Position numbers and translations under genes: made by a program. A model generated the notes under the pieces. It was not told the origin of the DNA, did no database searches, and saw only the letters and a program-made list of their open reading frames with translations. A DNA stretch of 64,000 bases from NCBI GenBank assembly GCA_036345935.2, contig JADWOT020000003.1, positions 20,292,509 to 20,356,508 of the forward strand, given 5' to 3'. Below are positions 12,420 through 22,170 of the stretch, one piece after another (position 1 is the first letter of the stretch; the number at the start of each line of letters is the position of its first letter). The DNA is from Taenia hydatigena (Eukaryota; Platyhelminthes; Cestoda; Cyclophyllidea; Taeniidae).

Positions 12420-13443
12420 ATGCGTGCAAATGATCCGGTAAGGCTTATTTTCTCACTACTTACGATGGTGAAAGTCTGACGATTGGAATACGGAACACTG
12501 CCTAAAGTGTGTATCTAAAGTATATCGAAAATATGAAACGGATCTTTTAATCAGTTGGACCTACCAGGAGGTTCAAACGTGCCGAATCATCGCAGAATGA
12601 TCATTCAATCGCAACAGGTAAACACTACAATGTACTTGTTCTTAGCGTAATAACTCTCAATCTCCATTAGTAATGTCGCCTAGACATGGCATAATTGACA
12701 AGTAGGTGCTTTTAAGTTGCCGCCTCCTCTGTCCAAAAGCAAATTGCCATTGTGCGATGAAAAAATAAGAGTAAAGTCGATAAGCTCAATTTACTGCATT
12801 TGAAGAGCCTTTCAAGATACTTGGGGTGAATGCATAGGCATATGGAGTAATGTGACTGCAGCGTCGACAAGATCGATGTGGCAATATTACAAAGTGCCAG
12901 GAAAAATGCAAAAGTGCTTTGATCAAAGCAACCATTTTAATCACTTCTCCATCCACTTAATTGGAAATTGCTATTGTCATTGCATTTGTGGTAATGCTTT
13001 CCCTCTAAAATGAAAGGTGTTATTACTCTCTTTAAGATATTACTTATATGATTAATGAGTAACAAAGAACTCCTATTGTTCAAATGTGTTTATGCACTTT
13101 TACAACTATCAGCACTTTGGCTAGTGGCAAATTGGCAAATGAGTATCGTCACGGGTAGTTAGAATGTCAATTTAGAATGCATCCACACATATTTACGGTC
13201 CTCTTACTTTTAGAGACCTCGCATTTCAACACGACCAAACCCAGACGGGCATGCCACGAGGAAAGTACGTTCAGGTATCCAAAAACATTTCTGAAGCCAA
13301 CTCAAAATAAGTATTCGCTGAATCAACTACTAGAGGTGTTCACGGCTATTTCTTTTCCACCTCTCCTGGACTTCATTGTGCATGCTCCTGCACATTTCGC
13401 CTCTGTGTTGAGGGTGGGTGGATTGGAGGGCAGACTTGAGTGA
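12420..13443 (+). CDS. Possible four-exon gene for an 83-residue protein, unrecognised
   Basis: Exons 12420-12437, 12555-12617, 13214-13274 and 13334-13443 join in phase from ATG to TGA. All have GT-AG borders with pyrimidine-rich acceptors, and an AATAAA follows the stop by about 55 nt. The predicted protein starts MRANDPLDLPGGSNVPNH, then has a basic middle (RPRISTRPNP) and a hydrophobic C-terminal part (FPPLLDFIVHAPAHF). No domain is recognised. An AG immediately before the start codon (TTTAG-G-ATG) suggests either an upstream non-coding exon or spliced-leader addition. The alternative donor at 13265 would change the third exon. Exons this short can arise by chance, so this is a proposal resting on phase consistency and the poly(A) signal. 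Confidence 0.35.
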
Positions 13444-13495
13444 GTGCATTGGTGCAATCTAGCAAAGCCCTCCAATAACAGTTGCGTGTTCATTG

Positions 13496-13501
13496 AATAA
13501 A
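13496..13501 (+). terminator. Poly(A) signal AATAAA
   Basis: Canonical hexamer about 55 nt after the stop codon of the proposed four-exon gene at 12420-13443. Confidence 0.4.
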
Positions 13502-15332
13502 ATGAGAGAATGAAAAGACCTAAAAGGTGAGCTCACTTTACTTCATGCTACGATAGGCTGGTGAGTCCTGACAATGACCACTCTAAACCGTGGTTGTCCT
13601 CATCAAACATGTTTCATAACTTTTAGCATTTCGTGTTGCATTATCTCTTGCTCCATGTTATTTAAACTGATGGTAGGTTTCCCATTTGGGTGAATAAAGA
13701 TCTTCCCTAACACGGGGATACTATCGACGATTATACATCTTGAACTAACATAAGCCATTGATTCATACGATGAATATATGAACTGGGCAATGTCCCTCAG
13801 CAATTAAGTTAGCTGGCCGCATTTATAGCTATATTGCATCCTAAACTACATCATATTTCCTTCTTATACCATTATATCCCAGGAGTTCGTAAAACAAAAG
13901 TCCACAGATACTCTAAATCACTCAATATCCATCAGCATATCATCCCCTCATAAAACTGCTTATCTTCAAGGGATTAAAACCGTAATCAGTATTTATTATT
14001 TTTGTTCATTAGGAAACGAAAAGGATCAAGCAAAATTTGATCAGTGGAGCTGATTTATTGCTATTTATAGATGCGAATTCCTTGCCTACTGCTAATAAGT
14101 TGTGAGTTTGTGTAGCATAGCTCTTCAATACTTCCTCCATTGAATCGTCAAAAATAGCCTGCTTTGTATCTCTTCAATGTGATTGCTCCTAGAGAATGAC
14201 TTATGTGAGAGGGCTAAATTAAACAAACTAGAGTTTCAGTAGCTACTCACAATCATGATCTGTTTTGCACCAACCAACCCTCCTCCGGTGCCACGGAATC
14301 TCCGTGACACTGATGTACTTGCCTTGCCTCCACCTTCTTTGTAACTTTCCCCCTCAAGTATACGGGACCACGTGTAGCAATCCTGACGTCTCGAGACTCA
14401 TTTTTTATCGTAAATGCCGCCAACAGAGCTTTAAGCATGGGGTTTGAAAAAGCAAACTGAAAGGCTTAAAGTTAGACCACATGACTTGCGCACCAAGTGC
14501 CACCAGATGCAACCGTTAATCTCGTAGTTTACCACCCAACAAGGGAGAGATTGAGTATAACTGCTCATCGGGACTCGTAATCAGCCAACTTCGTATTATT
14601 TTAGTTCTGGCTGGTCTTCTTTACGGGAGACTCGATGCTTTGTAAGTTGTCGACAAATTACGCAAGCCTCCAATCGAAACTTTCATGTTGTTATTACCAA
14701 ATGCAGTATGCATTGTATAAGAATTAATCGTCTTTACAAAGTAGCATCCAGTCTGGTCGTTTTCGTTTACAATCACACTGTCCTCTTTAGAGTCAACATT
14801 CCTTGCAAGGGTGCTGTCTGTACAATCAATGTGAAACCCCGGACGAATATTTCTGCTAACCTCATCCTACCTTTTCGGGTTGTAGTATGTTGCCTCAGCC
14901 TTTTGGGTCTCCATGCCATTTGTCACCTTAGTTTGGATTTTGAATTTTGAAGTATGCACATTCCATTGCTTAACAAGGGGGTTTGCAGAAAACCGGGTTA
15001 AACATGTATGCCTCCTGGGTGTGATGCACGAAAGTGACTACAATCAGGTGTTGAGCGCATTAGTGGCATTCTCTGGTACTACTGCCTGGTATTTGCTAAC
15101 TACATTCATGCAAGTTGCAAGTTTAGTCTCAGGTGAATACCTTTTCCCTCATCGCTATTGCCAATCATTCACCTTGGCCCTCAGCCCTAGGGTACATCCA
15201 AGCTCCGCACACAACGCTTGTAAACACCACGTTTCTCATAAACATCCGAGACGTGTTGCCAGCTGACTAACTTCACCATCAGCATCTCCACAAAGAAGTT
15301 TTGAAGCTAAAAATGTGTATCGACTGCGATTA
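13502..15332. other. AT-rich intergenic region
   Basis: There is no exon that I can support. The open frames at 14708-14950 and 14913-15266 lack recognisable domains and paired splice sites. An upstream exon of the following gene could lie here. Confidence 0.4.
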
Positions 15333-18300
15333 ATGGCAATTGTAGTGCTGATATCAGTAAGTGGTAGTGGGATCATGGGGAAAGACCAAGGCTGCGCGGT
15401 TAGTAAGCAAGCAAGGTGGCATATTAAGGTACGTAAAAATTCCTCTTGTCAAGGAAATTCAAATTCATCTTCGGTATCATTAATAGGTTTCTGAGTCCCT
15501 ATTTGATGCAGTAGCATTAGTACGGGAATCGTCCTACCAACAATTACGCTTCTTTTCAGGCCAGCAGCCCGGTCTTCTCTCCTGCAACCTGCAATTACTT
15601 AAAGGAAGTGTGCACACAGTTCGGTGAGTTACCAACCCAACCGTACACTTAATAACGCGCCTCAAAAGTATTATGAGAAAAAGACGCTCTTCCCTTGTCC
15701 TTTGGGCTTAAAATATGTGCTCTACTACAGCCTAGAGTCCAAATTTCACTGAATGATGATCAAAAGGTAAAAAGAATTCCAAACACACCGGAGGCGCCAA
15801 AACCGCAAAAAGGAAGCATAAAAGTCGACTAAAATAGCCACTAACTTCAATTTGTTCCAGCGTTATGTTTCACCCTCAATTAAGCTAGCTCTTTACCACA
15901 TGTCTCTTTACATTAAAAGTACAAAAGCATTGCATAAATACTTACTCTTGTAAACTTTATTCGCAGATGCTGACGTTGTGACACTGACGGGTACCTTCGG
16001 GCGCTTCAAGGTGCGAAACATTACGTTCGATTGCTACCCAAAGGGTCTCAGCACACTGGAAGTCCTTCGAAAGGGTGATAGTGGTAAGTGTGTTTTCAAT
16101 GAATAGAAGGGTTTCACAGGAATCGCTTGGTGCACCGTCTAATTGTCTCCATCAAGTGGCTACAGTAATCTCCCAGCAACGCTCACCACGTTCCATATTG
16201 TAGGCAGGATATTTAAATTCCCTCACTGACCGCCAGCCTTCTTTCATCAGCCATTCTAAAGTTCATAGTTGCACCTCTTAGCTTCAGTGGATTTTTCGTG
16301 TCAGCAGTACCAAGCGTCAGGTGTTCAGTGAAAAAACGAGAAGTTATTCCAAATAAGAGACGCATGAAATCTGTAGGCCGTAAGACTGGCATCAATCATT
16401 CTATCGGAACTAGTCATAAACAAGGCAGTGGCGTGATTGAGGCAGTCTAGGATTCCAGTACTTTACCTTTGAATGTGTAATTTCTTAGGCTCAAGGTCTC
16501 GCTGTGGCGGTAGAATAGCTCCCTCAAGGTAACCTCATTTCCACTGTCTTTGCTCCCATCCTAGTGCCAAAAGCAGGTGAACATCATGCTGCGCTCTCTC
16601 CCCACTACATCCGAGTGAATGAAAACGGACGGCTAGAAGGTTCACCGCAAATAGTTGTCTCCTGCTTCTACTCTGGTGTGAGTGTTGGTTGTGAGATTTG
16701 ATCCCTCTTTTCATAGCCAAAAGAGGTCATCAGTCGTTTGTCGTGATTTTGTCTGGATTTCAATTCTATCAAACGGGAAACTCATCAGGGAGACATAAGA
16801 AATTAAACGCATTCATATGCGGAAATCCATTTCTTTCTGAGAAAACCCATAATTTTTCTTTAAATAAGACGCGATAAGTGCCAGCAAGTTAAAGGAGCAG
16901 TTTAACTTGATCAAAGGAGGTGTGTTTAACGAGAAAAGGCAGTGTTTTTCCCAAGACAAGTTTCGTCACATTTGCACCCAGCCTTCACATAAATGCCCTT
17001 TAATGCGATCTCCGCTGGCACTTTCCAAGCGATTGCAATGTCCTTCAATTATGGGCACGAAAGAACCCGCACCCGTCGCATGGGAAAAGGAACGGACCTT
17101 TTAGAACGCCTCATTAATCGCTTGCCGACGGTAGATACTCGCAAGGCCGTCATAGTCGACATTAATGACGGCCGCAGTGGCTTGGCGGCATATTGATAGA
17201 GACGCGTGGTAACTTGTAATGTTCATCTCTGCTGAGAATTTCAAAAGGAAACAATCCATGCTGGCAGGTTGGGTAGTCGGTGGAGCACGGCTGTGAGCAA
17301 TTTAAAAAGGATTTAAAAAAAGGAACCAAAATTACTAACGCACTTGTAATTGTTTAATAAAAATTGGGGCAGAAAAAGGCATCTGACTTCTCCTTATTGC
17401 CGGTAAATACCATACTCTTCTGGCTAATTGGGTGCTTCTACCGGTACTCTTGGTTAACTGCCGCAAAAGAACCCGCATCACTGCCACTGCTGAATCACAT
17501 CCCAAAGCGCAACAAGGGAAATTCGGCATAGGGAGATAGGACCGGCTGTACTGTCAAGATGATAGTAGAACGCGTGAAAACTGAAAGACTCGCATAATTA
17601 AGTGAGGGCCTAGTGAAACGCCACTTCATTGCACATTGGAATCATAGTTTCCGACGACTATGAAAATTCGCATGAAAGCAATACGCACTAAGCAGGTGCC
17701 TCATGCTAAGTTGAAGTAATAGTTAAGTGGAATACCACTGCAGAAAAGCAATCACCAGAAGCACTTAGTAGGAGAGTATTTAATCTTATTGTTCTTGTGA
17801 AGTCCTGCTCACAGCATTTATGCTACTAGTGCTCCAGCTCTCTTCTTGTCAGAAATACAAAGCCCCTTCCAGACTTGTGTGCGAGACTGCAAGATTTTGT
17901 GCAGAACAGCGCTCTACTGATAAGATGCACAAATTTAAAACCGAAAACCTAGAAGGCAGTAGATCACTTCTGTAAACCGATATCCACCTTGCACTGCAGC
18001 ATATCCGTTACTCCCACACCACGGCAATAGTTTCACAAAAAAAACCTTTTAGAAATTCAGCTGCCTACTCGGCAGGCAGTGGGCACGAATACTTTTTGTG
18101 CTTCTTTAATTACTGCCTTTTTACTTAAAAATGAAATGTCATTAATTGCATTAATGTTATACATGTAGGTTCTAATACCTTACCTCTCGACAGGAGAGAC
18201 TCGTGTTGACAGGGTGATGCAAACTCCGACCAGTGGAATCTGTCCACCGAACATTGTCTGCCACAGGAAAGTTCAGCGTAGGTTCATTCAAAGGCTAAAA

Positions 18301-18638
18301 GAGTACCCAACTCACCACTTGCCTTATTTTGCCTTAAAAGTTAAATTTTACTACAACCTCCTTATAGCAGTAACCGTCAATTGACAAATCTATCAGTAAT
18401 ACATTAATTAGTAACTACTACACTCAAAATGAAATAGATGTAGAACTAGCAGCCTTCGCCAGCAAAACGACATCGCCATCATATTTTCAACATTGTATCT
18501 ATATCAGTTTTAAATCGGTCTACGTTACTTTCAGGTTTGTCATTTTACGGTAAAGTGGGAGACAAGAAAGTCACATACCTTCTGAAAGGATCCTTTCCAG
18601 AAGAAAGGCTAACAGTCAGTCTGATTCCAAAGGGGTAA
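15333..18638 (+). CDS. Putative secreted cysteine-containing protein, 191 aa, unrecognised
   Basis: Six exons, 15333-15428, 15560-15623, 15967-16083, 16565-16675, 18194-18277 and 18535-18638, join in consistent phase (576 nt) from ATG to TAA. Every border is GT-AG. AATAAA follows 85 nt after the stop. The N-terminus MAIVVLISVSGSG is hydrophobic and resembles a signal peptide. The rest looks strand-rich, with seven cysteines at about residues 21, 43, 50, 76, 126, 146 and 152 and a possible N-glycosylation site (NIT, about 71-73). There is no membrane segment after the first 15 residues. Two introns are long (481 nt and 1518 nt). I do not recognise the family; an extracellular or tegument-associated role is only an inference from the leader and cysteines. 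An in-frame stretch upstream of the ATG could mean an earlier exon. Confidence 0.55.
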
Positions 18639-18722
18639 AGTGCAATGTGAGAAGAAGGGTAATTATGAGGTCTTTGCACAACTTTTACAAAAAGGATGTT
18701 TTTTACGAATTTCGTTATACAA

Positions 18723-18728
18723 AATAAA
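18723..18728 (+). terminator. Poly(A) signal AATAAA
   Basis: Canonical hexamer 85 nt downstream of TAA 18636-18638 of the putative secreted-protein gene, in the same orientation. Confidence 0.5.
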
Positions 18729-18980
18729 AGTGCAGGAAGCATTGCGATTCAACAGATTTTTTGGCATCAATTCCAAAGACGTCAAAATCTTGTAAATAAG
18801 TGGTGTATGCAAGTATAGCGCCCCGCGACAAATGACGATATAATGCTCGGGCAGAAAAGATACTTTTGGCATACAGTGGGGCTTGGGACTACTGCAATGG
18901 CTCGTAGGTCAATCCATCCAATTTAGGCACAATAGTCAAAGCATGACGCACTTTCTCCACGAAAAATAGTTGAAGCAATA

Positions 18981-19160
18981 CATAGCTCCTCTTCTTCGTT
19001 GGGCGTCGACCCCGACGCTTTCTCTGGCCAACCTCCCAAGTCATCCATCACAACGCAATCAGCGCTGGAGGAAAATACCCACCGTGCCAGTCATCGAATT
19101 CCCATGCAACTGAGGAGACACGTGATAGCAGCAAAGTGATCCCTCTTGGCACTTCCACTC
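18981..19160 (-). mobile_element. Fragment of TRIM-like internal sequence
   Basis: This is a diverged match, in the same orientation, to the internal segment next to the LTR at 11488-11670. It includes the remnant of the purine tract at its left edge. The LTR expected to its left is too decayed to delimit. Confidence 0.55.
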
Positions 19161-19635
19161 GACCTCCAATCTCGTTACGCATGGGAACTGGACTCGAGAA
19201 CGGGGTGATGTGTTAGCCCACCACGCGCGTCCATAGCTAGTCGTAGGAGCGCTGGCCTGGAAGCCAAATCATCAAAAGACGTTAGTTAACTTGATTTTGT
19301 GGTGTCTATTCCTCCTTGCCACTTTGTTCTCCGTTACAGTCCAACCACGTCTACCTAGGTACACTGGTACAGTGGAACAATGGCGGAAACCCACAGTGGC
19401 TTCTTTACAAAAACCAAGAGCTAAAATGCCATCACAAAAGCATAAAGTGTTCGTGTTGTGGGTTGTGAAGAAAGGTTTAGTTCGTGGCAGAAAAATAGTG
19501 AAATTAAACTTTATTCAGATGATATTTACAAAATGCGAGGTTTGAGAGTCATAACGACTTGAAATTGTGGAAGTGCATGCTCTGAGCTTGCTTACCAGCC
19601 TTTTAGGCGATCCGTCCTTAATTGTAAAAATCCAT

Positions 19636-19821
19636 TGTAGTACTTTGTTTGTTGGAACTACCGGTTCCGGTCAAGGTCACAGAGGTGGCTGTACTGCTCT
19701 AGCTGCGTAAGCTGGCCTCCGGAACATGCCAGCAGTCTATTTCCTTCTGTCCTTTGAATATATATATTCTACCCTAGCATTCTGCCTTCTTTTGCCTTCG
19801 AGGGCGTCTCGGAACGCTGCA
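19636..19821 (+). repeat. Solo LTR-A with 5-bp target duplication
   Basis: 186 bp, starting TGTAGTACTTTGTTTGTT and ending ACGCTGCA. It is flanked on both sides by TCCAT (19631-19635 and 19822-19826). The 5-bp duplication and TG...CA ends identify a solo LTR left by recombination of a full element. Confidence 0.85.
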
Positions 19822-19894
19822 TCCATTTTCGGAGCAAATACGAATTGTTGAAATAAAACAATGCATGAGATTTCAAGACTTTACCGACCACAAG

Positions 19895-20058
19895 TGTGGT
19901 ACTTCGTTTTTTAAACTTAGAGGGCCATATTGCCCTAGCCGAGTGAGCTGGTCTACGGGCAATGCCAGCATCTTCGAGCCCTTTCACTTGCTGAATATAT
20001 ATAATCTGTCCTAGCATTATGCTTTTTTGACTTTAAGGAATTCTCGGGACACCGCGAC
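19895..20058 (+). repeat. Diverged LTR-A copy
   Basis: It shares the order of LTR-A blocks (GGCCATATTGCCCTAGC, GCCAGCA, GAATATATAT, CCTAGCATT, TCTCGGGAC) with many substitutions. The ends are approximate. Confidence 0.6.
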
Positions 20059-20156
20059 TAGATTCTCTTGAGGAGGAATAATTTTAGGGACAGTCTCCGG
20101 GCCCTTTATTTGAGTTTCAGTTTAACTCTTAAAATTCCAATTTTTCGGGAGAGTAT

Positions 20157-20383
20157 TGTAATACTTATGTTTTTTAAATGTGTTCTGTAGGCCAGAGGGG
20201 GAGAACAATTTGCACCTGGTTGCGGAGCGGAGTGGTGACTCCCAGGAGCGGGACTTATCCCCGTCCTGAACTCTTCTACAAGGTTCCGTTGTACCCTCTC
20301 TTTTGCTCATAATAAAGATGTCGAAGCGTGCTCAGCCTTCTAATAACAAGGGCGGTAGGAAGGAAGAGGTGGAACCCTGTACA
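20157..20383 (+). repeat. Solo LTR-B with 5-bp target duplication
   Basis: 227 bp from TGTAATACTT to CCCTGTACA, flanked by AGTAT at 20152-20156 and 20384-20388. It contains AATAAAGATG; the ATG opens a 22-codon frame starting MSKRAQPSNNKG that ends exactly at the last three bases of the repeat. Confidence 0.85.
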
Positions 20384-20539
20384 AGTATCTTTCAGAACTA
20401 CTTAGGGGTCATAAAACTAATTGTATTCTCCTATGTACTCATTTAGATGTTCTGCTCTCTTTCTTATTTGCTGGAACGAGCTGTGGGCAATCCTTCCCTC
20501 ACCTCATATTTTTCTATTTTCCGTTCCTGCTATGGGAGT

Positions 20540-20712
20540 GCTGGATGATTTAAGCACAGGAAGAATGTACAGTAGCGGAGCCGAAACAGTTACGACAAGC
20601 GCGTCTCGAGCACTAGAAATCGACTGCGTTCGTCCAAGACTAAGTTTAAATAGTCCTACCGCCTCTCACCTACAAAAAGCATTTAAAGGACATAGCTATT
20701 ACTTGAGCATTA
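20540..20712 (-). repeat. Degenerate LTR-B fragment
   Basis: The stretch around 20660-20712 matches the start of LTR-B on the minus strand (hexamer-rich AAAGCATTTAAAGGACATAG). The remainder is only weakly similar. Confidence 0.4.
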
Positions 20713-20986
20713 TGGATTTTTTTAATTCACTAATGTCTAACAAAATTATATTTTGGACAAAACACAAGTGAAGAGCTTGAACTTAAATGAGACTTTTACT
20801 AGCTTTTCAGCTGGTAGTCACTTTTGCAAAAAAACATTTGTAATAATAATTAAAATAAATAAGTAAGTGGACACCTTTACATTTGATAGCAAGTTCTTTG
20901 TTTTGATGAATATTCAATAAAGAGCTAAATAGCCGAACCTATTGGCTAAAACATATTGGCGCCTAGGTTTTGTGTTTTGCCGCACA

Positions 20987-22022
20987 ATGTGGTCTTCATC
21001 AGGTATGGGTTGGGTGTCCCCTTCGTAATAGATAGATTTTGGAAGTTTCAGTGGCACTTCTGATGTAAGTGGAGGCTTCTTTAAGAATGCTCCCGCCGCT
21101 AATGCCAAGGTAAATTTGCTTCTGCCCTTCAACGTGCAACCTAGAAAGCTTTGCAAAATCGAGGTGTAATGCCTTGCACCTGCGCAGAAATAGTCTCTGC
21201 TACTCAGGACGGCGACAAATTTGTGTCTTCTACGGGTGTGCACTTCTCACAGGTAAGATTAGTTCTTTTGCTGCATAAAGGTTTTACAGGTTACCTTGGT
21301 CGGTTTGATTCGATCCGTTAACGAATCCGCAACACGCATCGACTATGAGATTGATGACTACACTGGACCCTCCGTATTAGTAAAACAATTTGTTGATGAT
21401 GATACAGAACCAGGCAGCTGTCGCACACTTAGGGAGCTTACTTATATTCGTGTCTACGGTCATGTGCGTAGCTTCCAGGGCGACATTAATATTGTTGCAT
21501 ACAAGGTAAATTATTCTAGGTGCTTGCTTTGCATCATCCTGCTCTACTTGTTCCAAAAGTCGAATTTTAAATGATAGTCCTTGCTTCTCTTCCTCATGTA
21601 AGGTTTTCCCCGTAACTGACATGAACGAAATAGCATGTCACATTATGGAGACCATCTACGCTCGGATGTTACACGCCAAAGCAGCGAGCAGTCAGGCTAA
21701 AGATATGACTGCAAAAGACTCCACAATTAATCCAGTAACCAACATTCGCGGCTTGACTGCTCTGCAATCCCAAGTTTTGTCCTGTGTGCGCGCTGCACTG
21801 GACGATAACGGGGTCACGGTATTGCAAATTTGTGAAAAATTAAGAGGCGTCCCTGAGAAACAAATACGGTAGCCCCATGGGTATAGAACGCTGCCCTCTT
21901 CAAAGGTGAATACCACTCATGCACCTTTTTTTTTCCGCAGAGACGATCTGGATTTTCTCAGCGCTGAAGGGCATGTCTACTCGACCGTGGATGACAACCA
22001 TTTTCGAGTTACTGAGAGGTAA
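20987..22022 (+). CDS. RPA2: Replication protein A 32-kDa subunit
   Basis: RPA2 is the middle subunit of the trimeric RPA complex that coats single-stranded DNA in replication and repair. Six exons, 20987-21002, 21036-21109, 21145-21252, 21290-21505, 21603-21868 and 21941-22022, join in phase into 253 residues (human 270). The N-terminus starts MWSSS and is Ser/Gly-rich, like the phosphorylated tail of human RPA2. An OB-fold follows (about 45-150; VTLVGLIRSVNE, RVYGHVRSFQG). The winged helix at the C-terminus ends FLSAEGHVYSTVDDNHF, a near match to the human protein. The first three introns are only 33, 35 and 37 nt. The ATG has A at -3. It runs tail-to-tail with the TOPORS-like gene, with 148 bp between the stop codons, so the 3' UTRs probably overlap. 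Confidence 0.95.
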
Positions 22023-22170
22023 CACCTATGATCCCATTGTTGAGAAACATTCACTGATCTTTTTTACGTATATACATGCTTAAATACAAGGTAGTAGAAC
22101 TAATATATTCAATCACCGAAACTTTGCACAGCACAGGGCACGGTCACACTGCTTTGTTTCGACTCAATGA

